NCBI GenBank assembly: GCA_019695295.1
Contig: JAIBAH010000026.1
Coordinates: 1 to 42,831 of the forward strand
Origin: Bacteroidia bacterium
Lineage (GTDB): Bacteria > Bacteroidota > Bacteroidia > J057
Direction of reading: 5' to 3'
Length of the DNA stretch: 42,831 nucleotides
The notes beneath the pieces were generated by a model that did not search any database, was not told where the DNA came from, and saw nothing but the letters and a program-made list of their open reading frames with translations. The translations under genes and the position numbers were made by a program. Positions 8,343 through 16,952 of the stretch are shown piece by piece. Position 1 is the stretch's first letter. Each line of letters begins with the position of its first letter.

Positions 8343-10565
8343 TTATCCCGTAAATTTTATGATACAAACTGTCATATCGTCGTCGCAGGTTCTTTTTTGG
8401 GAAAAATCAAAAACGGCACTGCGAATGGATTCCGCAATCGTTCGGGCAGAACTTTCTCTCTGAGCCTCTATCATCCGGCACACCCGCCCAATCCCAAACT
8501 CTTCCCCTGATTTATTTTTGGCTTCCAGAATCCCGTCTGTAAGCAAAACGAGTATATCCCCCGGATTATAGGATATTTCCTCTGAGTTTTTTACAAATCC
8601 CGAGTAAGAATTGTTGCGGATGATTCCCAGACCGGGGCTTCCTGCCTTATTGACGATAACCTGTCCTTTCAGGGAGTCATAAAAAATAGTAGGACAATGC
8701 CCGGCTCTCAGATATTCTATTTCTTTTTTATCCAGATTAATCTCAATGTAGGTCATTGTCACAAAAATCCCTTTTTGAAGGCTTCGGCAAAGTGCCTCAT
8801 TGGCATGAATCATAAAATCCGTAACGGGCATATGCTGACGGGTCAGAGCCTGAAAAATCCCCTTTGCAACGGCCATATAAAAAGCCGCTGTAGTACCATG
8901 ACCGGATACGTCCCCGATAGCCATCTTCAGCGTAGATTTTACGTTACTGTCAAAGTCATAAAAATCCCCTCCGATTTCTTCGGCATATTCATTTACCACG
9001 GCAATATCCAGCATACTTAACTCCGGTATTTGCCTGGGAAGTAAAGAAAGCTGAAACTCTTTTGCGATTTTTAACTGTTCGTGATATCGTTCCAGTTCAA
9101 TGGATTTTTTTACCAGTGCAATATGTTCCAGGGCTGCTCCCGTTTGCTCCGCCAGATTATTGACCGTATTAATCGTAAATTCCTCAAATGCATTGGCATA
9201 TTTTTTCATCAGAATCAGTGCTCCAAAATGATTTTGATTATAGTAAATCGGTACGCATAAAAGGGACTGAAATTTAATGTCCGGGTTTTTGGCATTATGG
9301 GTCATTTTCTTTACCAAATAAGGTTTTTTATCTATCAGCACCTGATGGGTAAACACATTATTGGGGGCAAGAATGGGGATTTCCTCCAGCTTAACTCCCT
9401 GAAAGCAGACAATATCCAGCCTGGAGGCATCTTTTTCGTTTATGACTTCTATCCAGCCCGTATCAGCATCTGAAAGCAGGATTCCCCCGTTGAGCAGAGT
9501 AGTATAGATTTCCGGAGAATCCAGATTGGTGAGAATCGCCTGATTAATCTTATTAAAAACGGTGTTTTTTACCTCAAATACAGAGGATGCCGGGAGATTA
9601 AAAAACAAAACAAGCATGGAAAATCCGGTGTATGATAATCCAAATATTATAATGACAATCAGAATATCGAAATGCTCATGATGCCGGTTGTAAAAACTAA
9701 AAAGCGTTCCGATTGTATTTAATGCAAGTCCATATAGGATAAAACAGATAAAAAGCAGCAAAAGTAATCCCAGCGTTTTGAGTTTCTGCCCGGAAGTAAG
9801 CTGATAAGCCCACCCAACATCCGTCTGACCGGAAAGCCTTAAGCCCGACGAAAGGAAAAAAATGATAAAAAACAACGAAAACAAACCAAAAATCAGCAGC
9901 GCAACTTTACTGGTTTCTGTAGGTTCATATACCTGAAGCCCACCGATATTGGCAGTAAGCAGCAATGCCACACCCATACAAATCCGGATGAAATTCCAGA
10001 GCCTGACTTTTTGAGTGTTTTTTTGATAGAGTAAAAAACGCCGGAATACGGCTACCGACCAGAAAAAAAAGACCGTAATTAAATACCAGCAGATGGAATA
10101 AGTGAGCGGATTGACGAAGTTGAGGCTTGTTTGTTTTTTCAGATATTGCGCACCTAAAATAAGTACAAACATCCAGGCAAGCCCCATTGAGCCTATGATA
10201 AATTGCTGCCAGAATATAGAAACCACATTGAATTTTTCGTTTTTCTCAAAGACTGAAAAAACAGCAATTCCGTTGAATATATAAAAACATAATACCACGA
10301 GGTTGTAAACCATCCCGAATTCCGGCACCTGATATTCTGTAAATACCTCAAACCGGATTTGGTTATAAATATGGAAAAGCGTGATTAATATCCAGCATAA
10401 AAGCCCTGCCGGTATTGCAATAATTCGCAAAAACCATTCTGACAAGCTATATATACGGGAGATTAAGGTGTTCAATCCGATTTTGGTTTTTAAAAAAGGG
10501 AATAGGTTTTGCGCAGCTTTCCCGGGATTAATTCTCAGGCATTGGGATATCCATAGCCCAGTCAA
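8343..10565 (-). CDS. Membrane-bound SpoIIE/RsbU-type PP2C phosphatase with GAF domain
   Basis: About 740 residues: eight predicted transmembrane helices (roughly 45-335), a GAF-like sensor domain (about 345-500), a short coiled coil and a PP2C SpoIIE phosphatase domain (about 530-740). Metal-binding motifs are intact: EEIGGDFYDF, IGDVSGHG, LLTDGILEAKN and DDDMTVCIIK. The expected role is to dephosphorylate the STAS protein encoded just downstream in response to a membrane or GAF-sensed signal. The start is uncertain: there is no ATG near the N-terminus, and the longest frame begins with TTG at 10565, overlapping the upstream Fe-S gene by 38 bases. A second TTG at 10475 would avoid the overlap. 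Both leave the domains unchanged. Confidence 0.9.
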   Translation of the reverse strand: MTGLWISQCLRINPGKAAQNLFPFLKTKIGLNTLISRIYSLSEWFLRIIAIPAGLLCWILITLFHIYNQIRFEVFTEYQVPEFGMVYNLVVLCFYIFNGIAVFSVFEKNEKFNVVSIFWQQFIIGSMGLAWMFVLILGAQYLKKQTSLNFVNPLTYSICWYLITVFFFWSVAVFRRFLLYQKNTQKVRLWNFIRICMGVALLLTANIGGLQVYEPTETSKVALLIFGLFSLFFIIFFLSSGLRLSGQTDVGWAYQLTSGQKLKTLGLLLLLFICFILYGLALNTIGTLFSFYNRHHEHFDILIVIIIFGLSYTGFSMLVLFFNLPASSVFEVKNTVFNKINQAILTNLDSPEIYTTLLNGGILLSDADTGWIEVINEKDASRLDIVCFQGVKLEEIPILAPNNVFTHQVLIDKKPYLVKKMTHNAKNPDIKFQSLLCVPIYYNQNHFGALILMKKYANAFEEFTINTVNNLAEQTGAALEHIALVKKSIELERYHEQLKIAKEFQLSLLPRQIPELSMLDIAVVNEYAEEIGGDFYDFDSNVKSTLKMAIGDVSGHGTTAAFYMAVAKGIFQALTRQHMPVTDFMIHANEALCRSLQKGIFVTMTYIEINLDKKEIEYLRAGHCPTIFYDSLKGQVIVNKAGSPGLGIIRNNSYSGFVKNSEEISYNPGDILVLLTDGILEAKNKSGEEFGIGRVCRMIEAQRESSARTIAESIRSAVFDFSQKRTCDDDMTVCIIKFTG

Positions 10566-11877
10566 ATCTCGAAGCGGCAGAAATAGCCCACGGGGCCCCG
10601 TTATTTTCGATATTGGTAAACATTCTGGCCCATGACTCCGGAATTTTGGATTCCTCCATTACCAGAAAGCGGCGAAGGTCTAAAATAGTAGATACGTGGT
10701 CTATGTTTACAGGGCAGGCTTCTGTACAGGCATTGCAGGTAGTACACGCCCATAATTCCTCTGTGGAAATATAATAATCTCCCAACAGGGTATGTGCAGT
10801 AGCTTCTGACGCACCGTTGGGTGCTGTATAAAGTCCGTTTTCATCCAGTCGTAGTCCGTTTTTCTGAATCTCTTCCATACGGTCTCTTGTATCCATGACA
10901 ATTTTCCGGGGCGAAAGTTTTTTACCCGTTTGATTTGCAGGGCACACATCTGTACATCTTCCGCACTCTGTGCAGGTATAGGCATCCATCAGGTTTTTCC
11001 AGGATAAATCACTCACATCCATTGCCCCAAATCGCTTAGGTGCGTTTTCCATAACCGGAACCGCATACGACGGGTCAAAGGCTGCTTTTACTTCATGATA
11101 GATTTGCTCCATCGTATTGAATTTTCCGGAAGGAGTAAGTTTGGAAAAATACACATTGGGGAAGGCCATCATGATATGAAAATGCTTGGATATCGGGAGA
11201 TAATTCAGGAAAGCATAAATCCCTATGATATGCGCCCACCATCCCAGATTTTTCATGAACTCCAGTAAAATAACGTTACTTCCAAGTATTCCGGATAAAA
11301 TACTGCTCACAGGAAATACTCCCGGCAATTCTTCCCCGCTCAGGCTTGCCTGTTTTAGATCCGAGGCATTGAAAAGATACAAAGCCATCATCAGGACGAT
11401 TTCTGTAACCAGAATGATATTGGCATCCACAAAACTGGTATGTTTCATCTCAATCCCCGAAAAACGGCGGATTTTCATCACATTTCTTCTCCAAAGCAGG
11501 ATGACACAGACAATGATTACGATAAAGCCCAGAACTTCATTCACTCCCATCAGCAGATCATAGACAGGCCCCATAAAACTAAGTACCCTGTGTGTACCAA
11601 AAATCCCGTCAATGAGAATCTCCAGCACCTCGATGTTGATTACCAGAAATCCAACATATACGAAGAGGTGCAAAATCGCCGGCAAAGGCTTTTGAAACAT
11701 CTTTTGCTGTCCGAATGCCACAAGAAGCATCTTGTTGAATCTTACAGCCGGATTGTCGGCTCTTTCGTCGGGTCTTCCTGAACGAATATTTGCAAGGACT
11801 TTTTGCATCTGTGTAGCAAATACACCAAATGCAAATCCGGTAATAATGAAAAATAAAATATTATCTATCCACTGCAT
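10528..11877 (-). CDS. Membrane (Fe-S)-binding protein, HdrC/NarI-like fusion
   Basis: 449 residues. The N-terminal part has about five hydrophobic segments resembling the NarI/DsrM-type membrane subunit. The C-terminal part binds two [4Fe-4S] clusters, seen as CTECGRCTDVCP (near 301-312) and CTTCNACTEACPVN (near 377-390), as in HdrC, GlpC and LutB-related proteins. Expected role: electron transfer between the membrane quinone pool and a soluble partner. The ATG at 11877 is preferred over an in-frame ATG at 11928 because the protein then opens directly with a membrane helix and a partial -7 box (AAACTTTG, 11931 to 11924) lies over the upstream ATG. The HdrB-type CCG-domain partner often found next to such genes is absent; the next gene is the SpoIIE phosphatase, overlapping its 3' end. 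Confidence 0.87.
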   Translation of the reverse strand: MQWIDNILFFIITGFAFGVFATQMQKVLANIRSGRPDERADNPAVRFNKMLLVAFGQQKMFQKPLPAILHLFVYVGFLVINIEVLEILIDGIFGTHRVLSFMGPVYDLLMGVNEVLGFIVIIVCVILLWRRNVMKIRRFSGIEMKHTSFVDANIILVTEIVLMMALYLFNASDLKQASLSGEELPGVFPVSSILSGILGSNVILLEFMKNLGWWAHIIGIYAFLNYLPISKHFHIMMAFPNVYFSKLTPSGKFNTMEQIYHEVKAAFDPSYAVPVMENAPKRFGAMDVSDLSWKNLMDAYTCTECGRCTDVCPANQTGKKLSPRKIVMDTRDRMEEIQKNGLRLDENGLYTAPNGASEATAHTLLGDYYISTEELWACTTCNACTEACPVNIDHVSTILDLRRFLVMEESKIPESWARMFTNIENNGAPWAISAASRFDWAMDIPMPEN

Positions 11878-11971
11878 ATTTTTAGATTGTATTATCGCTT
11901 TTGGGTGAAAACGGATGCAAGCATACAAAGTTTTTTTGGTTTTTCAAAATCAGCGCTTTCCTCCGGATGAT

Positions 11972-12427
11972 TTACCGCAGAGTGAAAGAATAAGCCTTCC
12001 GCTGATTATTGCGGTTTTCGTCGAAAAAAGTATAAATCAATTGCCCTTTCAGCACCGGATTATTTCCCGTAATCTGGAAATCCTGCTCAATCACTATCTT
12101 TTTTTCAGTATATTGAATATCGGCATTCATTAATTCATCGTGATACATCAGAGAAGGGGATTTTTCGCGCAGCCCGGTCATTTTACAGCCTTCTGCTTTT
12201 TTGTCCGGAGCAACGGAAATTCCAAAGGCGGCAAGGCCTTCTGCTTTTTGACTCAGGCTATAAACTTTATACCCGTCCGCAATCCTGCCGGTAAAGGTTA
12301 CCGTTACCTGATTGCCGGGCTTCAGTGCGGCTTTGTCATAGTCCACACTCCAGGTTACTGCCCTGTTTTGTCCGGTCATAAGAGAAACCGAAAAAATAAA
12401 CGAGATAAAAAAAATAAAGGATTTCAT
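11972..12427 (-). CDS. Secreted DsbD N-terminal-like domain protein
   Basis: 151 residues starting with a signal peptide (MKSFIFFISFIFSVSLMTGQ). The mature part (VTWSVDYDKAALKPGNQVTVTF, then DGYKVYSLSQ) resembles the Ig-like N-terminal domain of thiol:disulfide interchange protein DsbD, which occurs in Bacteroidota as a free-standing periplasmic protein. No cysteine pair is visible apart from a single Cys in EGCKMTG, so a redox role is not supported by the sequence. The ATG at 12427 is chosen over an upstream codon at 12532 because the longer form would put 35 extra residues before the signal peptide and overlap mutL. It lies 56 bases downstream of mutL on the same strand. Confidence 0.75.
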   Translation of the reverse strand: MKSFIFFISFIFSVSLMTGQNRAVTWSVDYDKAALKPGNQVTVTFTGRIADGYKVYSLSQKAEGLAAFGISVAPDKKAEGCKMTGLREKSPSLMYHDELMNADIQYTEKKIVIEQDFQITGNNPVLKGQLIYTFFDENRNNQRKAYSFTLR

Positions 12428-12483
12428 AATTCTTTTTTGGTTTATAATAATAAATGAAGATACCCTCCCGGAGAAATACAGGA

Positions 12484-14298
12484 TTATCCGCCAAAAAATG
12501 AAGCCAGTTCTTCCGCCGGAATGATTTTCCATACGGGCTTACCCGAAGGCGAAATGCCCGGAGATTCGGTCTTAAAAATTGCTTCTACCAGTAATTTTGC
12601 TTCCTGAGGCTGAAAAGGCTTGTAGGCTGCAATCCGTACCGCTACATTTCTGGCAAAAACCTCCGGCAGTTTTGCCGGTAAATCTGTTTTTCCGATTGTA
12701 TGAATATCTGCAATGACCTGCTCAAGCAAATCCCGTACCTTATTGGCCGGGAGGTCCGGAGGCGTACTGTAAACGATTACTGTATTTCCCTGAAAGTCCT
12801 TTACTTCCAGTCCTAATTGCGTCAGTTCCTTTTCTGCTCCCAGAAGGGTCCATTTGTCCTGCTGCGTAAACTCAAAGGTCTGTGGAAAAAGGAGTTGCTG
12901 GGAAGCAACCTGAGCATTCCGGTATTTGGAAAGCCACCGCTCATACCAAACCCTTTCTTCCGCATTTCTCCGGTGAATAATGTATAATTGTTTGTCCTTT
13001 TCAGCAAGAAACAATTCAGGCGTAAGCGCAGTAAGATAAGTAGCTTCTGACACAGGGGTTTCCAAAAGAGGATTATCATTGGGAAGAGAAACCGGCGGAG
13101 GAGTAGGATTCTGTGTAATCGGGTTTGAGGGATTGTAAAAGGTGTTCCAGTCTTCCCGTCGGGGTTGCTCCGTTTTTTCATGCCGGAAATTAAAGCCCGA
13201 AAGTGATTTTTTTACCGGCTCGTCTTTGGGAAAAACCGGGGGCGCAATATAAATTTTACGCTGGAGCTCGTCATTTACATTTTCATTAAAGTCTAATTGG
13301 GGAATATTGTGAAGGCTACCAAGATTTTTTTTGATAGCTCCATTCAGCAATGCATACAAAGTTTGCTCATCATCGAATTTCACCTCCGTTTTGGTAGGAT
13401 GAATATTGATATCCACATGCTTTGGGTCGGTCTCCAGAAAAATACAATAAAAGGGATGTTTGTCTTTGGGAATCAGTGTATCATAAGCAGAAGCCACAGC
13501 GTGATGTAACAGCCCGTTACGGATATACCGGTTATTGATGAAAAAATACTGTTCCTCCCGGGTTTTTCTCGCAATTCTCGGAGAGCCGATTACTCCGGTG
13601 ATATTTACGTATCCGGTTTCTTCGGAGAGAGCCGATAACTCTCCTTTTAGTTCATTTCCCAGCAACTGATACAGCCTTTCTCTGAGCCCGCAGGCAGGCA
13701 AGTCATACACGAGGCTGTCGTTATGTTTGAAAATAAACGAAATTTCAGGATGCGGAATAGCCACCCTGATGAGTTCATTGATGATATGACGGGTTTCGAC
13801 GGCATTGGATTTCAGGAAATTCCGGCGGGCGGGTACATTGAAAAACAGGTTTTTTACCTGTATCATAGTACCGGGAGGCATTGCTGCAGGTTCTGTTTTT
13901 TTTACTTCGTTTCCTTCAATCTCAAGCTCGGTTCCCAGTTCGGCAGAAGCCAGACGGGTACGGAGTTTTACCTGAGCAATCGCTGCAATACTCGCCATTG
14001 CTTCTCCCCGGAAACCCAGCGTCTGAATCTGAAACAAATCTTCTTTTTCCCGTATTTTGGAAGTAGCGTGCCGCTCAAAACACATTCTTGCGTCCTGCGC
14101 TGACATTCCACAGCCATTGTCTGTAACCTGAATCAGGGTTTTTCCGGCATCTTTCAGTACCAACTCAATTCTCGTAGCACCTGCGTCTATTGCATTTTCG
14201 AGCAATTCCTTTACCGCAGAAGCGGGTCTTTGTACCACTTCTCCCGCTGCAATCTGATTTGCAATAAAATCCGGTAATAATCTGATAATGCTATCCAT
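12484..14298 (-). CDS. mutL: DNA mismatch repair protein MutL
   Basis: 604 residues. The N-terminal GHKL ATPase is canonical: ANQIAAGEVVQRPASAVKEL (about 13-32), Glu31 and Asn35 in the ATP site, DNGCGMS (about 59-65), ERHATSKI and GFRGEAMASIA. A proline-rich linker (about 345-415) leads to the dimerisation domain. The C-terminal domain departs from endonuclease-type MutL: the DQHAx2Ex4E position reads HRRNAEERVWYE (about 440-451) and the terminal CPHGRP position reads SPSGKP (about 583). This suggests a protein that acts with MutS as a matchmaker without its own nicking activity, though such loss may be common in this phylum. A TACCTTTG promoter box precedes it by about 50 bases. Confidence 0.95.
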   Translation of the reverse strand: MDSIIRLLPDFIANQIAAGEVVQRPASAVKELLENAIDAGATRIELVLKDAGKTLIQVTDNGCGMSAQDARMCFERHATSKIREKEDLFQIQTLGFRGEAMASIAAIAQVKLRTRLASAELGTELEIEGNEVKKTEPAAMPPGTMIQVKNLFFNVPARRNFLKSNAVETRHIINELIRVAIPHPEISFIFKHNDSLVYDLPACGLRERLYQLLGNELKGELSALSEETGYVNITGVIGSPRIARKTREEQYFFINNRYIRNGLLHHAVASAYDTLIPKDKHPFYCIFLETDPKHVDINIHPTKTEVKFDDEQTLYALLNGAIKKNLGSLHNIPQLDFNENVNDELQRKIYIAPPVFPKDEPVKKSLSGFNFRHEKTEQPRREDWNTFYNPSNPITQNPTPPPVSLPNDNPLLETPVSEATYLTALTPELFLAEKDKQLYIIHRRNAEERVWYERWLSKYRNAQVASQQLLFPQTFEFTQQDKWTLLGAEKELTQLGLEVKDFQGNTVIVYSTPPDLPANKVRDLLEQVIADIHTIGKTDLPAKLPEVFARNVAVRIAAYKPFQPQEAKLLVEAIFKTESPGISPSGKPVWKIIPAEELASFFGG

Positions 14299-14350
14299 TC
14301 CTTTGCTCAGGATTAATTTTTGAGTTTCTGCAAAACGCTTTTTCCTACTA

Positions 14351-14358
14351 CAAAGGTA
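14351..14358 (-). promoter_or_regulatory. -7 box (TACCTTTG) for mutL
   Basis: On the minus strand this reads TACCTTTG, matching TAnnTTTG, 53 bases upstream of the mutL ATG and just past the stop of the LmbE-like gene. It implies that mutL and the genes after it can be transcribed independently of the upstream genes. Confidence 0.6.
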
Positions 14359-14370
14359 CGAAAAAATCTG

Positions 14371-15252
14371 TTATTTTACGAAAGGAGTTTTTCCTAATTT
14401 TTCAAAAAAAAGACGGGTTTCTTCCTTCCTTTCCGGTTTGTTTATATCAAAATACCAGAAATTTTCATAATCTCCCTGATTCATAAAGGTTTGCATTGTA
14501 CCCTGAGATTTATGCTCTGCGATGAGCCAGTTGGCTACGATTTTATAGTTCAGCCTGTTTTTGTGGCCGAACGAAACCGTTCTGTCAATCTGAAAGGCCG
14601 GACTGGAGTTTTGACGAAGGGAAGTAACCGGATATTTTTCCAGTCCCGTAAAAATCTTCTGGGTAGTATCCGTTTTTGTGCCTGTACTCACTCCCAGAAT
14701 AACCGGTGGCTTACCTTTGAAATCCTTTACGGTTTCCAGCGCAAGGATTGTAGCGGCTTTATGATGCCCGTGAGTTTCTTCGGTAGGAAGGAGGCAAAAA
14801 ATGTAGTCATATTTTTCCTTTGTCAGTCTTTGGGTAAGCTGTTGCCGGATTTTTTGAACGGTCCAAACGGATTGTAACACTGTGTCTGCGTCGAGTGTGT
14901 AGTGTGTGTCGAGCTGATTAAAATGGATTATCTTTCGGACTCCCACCCAGTTACAGCCTGCTCTGAGTTCTTTTTTGCGGATTTTGGGTAAATATTTTCG
15001 GCCCACCGCCTCTTGTGTAAGCGGATGTCCATAGATTTTTTCCGCCAGAATGGAATATTTATAGCCTGCTTCCCCGTTGGTAATCACTGCCAAATCCACG
15101 ATTCCCCCTAATTCCTGAGTGATTTTATAGACGGTCACAGCCACTCCCGATTCGTCATCCGGATGCGCATTCACAATCAGCACCTTGGGGGCTTGACCCA
15201 TTGCAGAATTCAGGAGAAGGGACAGCAGTAAAACAAAAGTAAAACGATGCAT
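14371..15252 (-). CDS. Secreted PIG-L/LmbE-family deacetylase
   Basis: 293 residues with an N-terminal signal peptide (about 1-19, ending SAMGQ). The zinc-binding HPDDE motif sits at His30-Glu34, and the distal histidines appear in THGHHKAAT (about 173-181). These match the PIG-L family, which removes N-acetyl groups from GlcNAc-containing substrates such as sugar-inositol or glycolipid precursors. The exact substrate here is unknown. Export to the periplasm suggests an envelope or extracellular glycan. The gene lies between idi and mutL on the same strand, 42 bases from idi. Confidence 0.87.
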   Translation of the reverse strand: MHRFTFVLLLSLLLNSAMGQAPKVLIVNAHPDDESGVAVTVYKITQELGGIVDLAVITNGEAGYKYSILAEKIYGHPLTQEAVGRKYLPKIRKKELRAGCNWVGVRKIIHFNQLDTHYTLDADTVLQSVWTVQKIRQQLTQRLTKEKYDYIFCLLPTEETHGHHKAATILALETVKDFKGKPPVILGVSTGTKTDTTQKIFTGLEKYPVTSLRQNSSPAFQIDRTVSFGHKNRLNYKIVANWLIAEHKSQGTMQTFMNQGDYENFWYFDINKPERKEETRLFFEKLGKTPFVK

Positions 15253-15294
15253 AGTATATTATTATAATATAAAGGTATTTATAAAGACGAAGGT

Positions 15295-15855
15295 TTATCC
15301 CAAAAGCGATGGATTCTCTTTCCATTCGCATACTTTTTCCCACACGATTTTAAACCATGCGGTATAAAGCTCCGGTTTTTTTTGCATGGAATCTCTCAGT
15401 TCGTTTACAGTAATGTATTTCCAGTCCATTACCTCGTCCGGATTGAGCACCGGTATATCATCACTTACGCCAGTAAATACATAGTCCAGTTCATGTTCTA
15501 TCAGATTCTGATCCAGCTCTGCCCGGTAAATAAAACTAAACGCAAATTCGGGATTACATTTGAGTCCCATTTCTTCCTGCATCCTTCTGTAAGCAGCAGA
15601 TTGTACGGTTTCGCCCGGACGCGGATGACTACAGCAGGCGTTTGTCCATAAACCACCGGAGTGATATTTGGTAAGTGCCCTTTGCTGAATCAGCATTTCT
15701 CCCTTTGTATTAAATACAAAAAAAGAAAAAGCACGGTGAAGTATCCCTTTCTCATGCGCTTCCATTTTCTCCATAATTCCTGAAGGGATATCATTTTCGT
15801 CAACCAGAATTACATATTCTTCAGTATCTTTTTTATCTTCAGTGCAGGTAAGCAT
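15295..15855 (-). CDS. idi: Isopentenyl-diphosphate delta-isomerase, type 1
   Basis: 186 residues, the usual size for the type 1 (Nudix-fold) enzyme that interconverts isopentenyl and dimethylallyl diphosphate for isoprenoid synthesis. The catalytic Cys is in TNACCSHP (Cys75, with His77 as a metal ligand), and the Glu pair that binds metal and protonates substrate is in EHELDY (Glu120, Glu122). The Nudix-box region reads RMQEEMG. The first ATG (15855) is used; the conserved N-terminus YVILVDEND follows at 14-22. Cytoplasmic. The downstream LmbE-like gene is 42 bases away, but no pathway link is evident. Confidence 0.94.
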   Translation of the reverse strand: MLTCTEDKKDTEEYVILVDENDIPSGIMEKMEAHEKGILHRAFSFFVFNTKGEMLIQQRALTKYHSGGLWTNACCSHPRPGETVQSAAYRRMQEEMGLKCNPEFAFSFIYRAELDQNLIEHELDYVFTGVSDDIPVLNPDEVMDWKYITVNELRDSMQKKPELYTAWFKIVWEKVCEWKENPSLLG

Positions 15856-16289
15856 AATTATTTTTAGTATGATACATTTTGTGCAAAAACAATCAATTAG
15901 AGTAATTGTTTAAACGTCGGTTCCACATGCTTCAGGAACCAAAACCGTCTTTCTCATAAAACCCAATATTTTACTTTACTGCTGCAAAATTAGGGAAATG
16001 AGTTTTATACCCCCCGGTTAGCAATATTCTGCCCGAAATATATTATCGTACCAACGCTGTAAGGAACAAATTCATATAAAGTTAAATTTCCTTGTAAATT
16101 GTGTTTTTTGGTCTTGTTATGGTTTTTTTTTTGAGGTTAAAATACTAATCAACAGGAGTCCCCCCCTCAATTCATGTAATATTTTGCATAAAAAAGGTAT
16201 AAAAATTTGGAAAATAAAATTTATAAGATTAGAATTGCACTCGGAAAAGAGCTTGTGTTTAATTAATTATTTATTAGAGTAAGATAGGT
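15856..16289. other. Intergenic region between divergent idi and the surface-protein locus
   Basis: 434 bases, AT-rich, with no credible open frame. On the minus strand a TAATTTTG box (15992 to 15985) could be a promoter for idi, giving a leader of about 125 bases. The right half (16080-16289) is notably AT-rich, with a run of ten T (16127-16136) and a run of seven C (16159-16165). No consensus -7 box for the rightward gene at 16290 could be identified. Confidence 0.5.
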
Positions 16290-16952
16290 ATGTTTATACA
16301 AAAAAAAGGGGTTATATCAGGGGTTTGTCTTGTTTTATTTTTTACGGTTTTTCTGAATGGTTTTACTCAATCGGTTTTGCCAGAGGGATATCCGAAATTA
16401 ATGGATACGGGGAATCCGGTGGAAGATCACAAAAAATATGATGCTGCTAAGCAAGCATGGATTGCAGCTAATCCCGCTGCATATGCAAAGATAATAGCCG
16501 ATGGGCAAAATTCAAGTACGTCAAGTCTTGTTGAAGTTGTACCGACAACAGATCAGAAGCCATTGCAAATTCCAAGTAATATGCCATCTAATAATCCAAT
16601 AGTTGAGCAAAAAGCGGTAATGATACCGCCCTATAACCCAGGCCAAAATACTGAACAACAAGTAACAACTGTTATGACAATAAACAAACATATGCTTGCA
16701 CCCTCTAAAGAAATAGTATTACCCAACGATTATCCAAAATATGTAGATACAGGTAATACACAACAAGACCTGCAAAAGTACGATATTGCTAAGCAAGCAT
16801 GGATAGCCGCTAATCCGAGTGAATATGCTAAATTAAATGTAAGAAACAGACAACTGATTGACAAACAAGAGTTTGAAAAAATGCCTTCCGAAAAACGACA
16901 ACACATTCTCCAAAACCCCGATTTATATTTTATTGGAGAAGGGCAGAAATAG
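16290..16952 (+). CDS. Secreted protein with two YPKxxDTGN / AKQAWIAANP repeats, function unknown
   Basis: 220 residues with a signal peptide (about 1-27, ending NGFTQ). Two copies of a module of about 39 residues are visible at 30-68 and 144-182. Each has the order LPxxYPKxxDTGN, then Dx2KYDxAKQAWIAANPxxYAK. The linker between them (70-140) is rich in Pro, Asn, Gln and Thr. The C-terminal stretch EFEKMPSEKRQHILQNPDLY may be a third, more distant helical motif. I do not recognise a named family. It is the first gene of the surface-protein locus, 68 bases before the giant repeat protein, with a long hairpin in between. Codon use is AT-rich (many aat, aaa, tta), unlike the later parts of the locus. 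Confidence 0.78.
   Translation: MFIQKKGVISGVCLVLFFTVFLNGFTQSVLPEGYPKLMDTGNPVEDHKKYDAAKQAWIAANPAAYAKIIADGQNSSTSSLVEVVPTTDQKPLQIPSNMPSNNPIVEQKAVMIPPYNPGQNTEQQVTTVMTINKHMLAPSKEIVLPNDYPKYVDTGNTQQDLQKYDIAKQAWIAANPSEYAKLNVRNRQLIDKQEFEKMPSEKRQHILQNPDLYFIGEGQK

Noticed and set aside
11878-11928. Upstream ATG start for the Fe-S membrane protein
   Set aside because: It lies within a promoter-like box and adds a non-hydrophobic stretch before the first membrane helix.
12428-12532. Longer N-terminus for the DsbD-N-like protein, overlapping mutL
   Set aside because: The signal peptide begins at the internal ATG at 12427, and the extension is read through the end of mutL in another frame.
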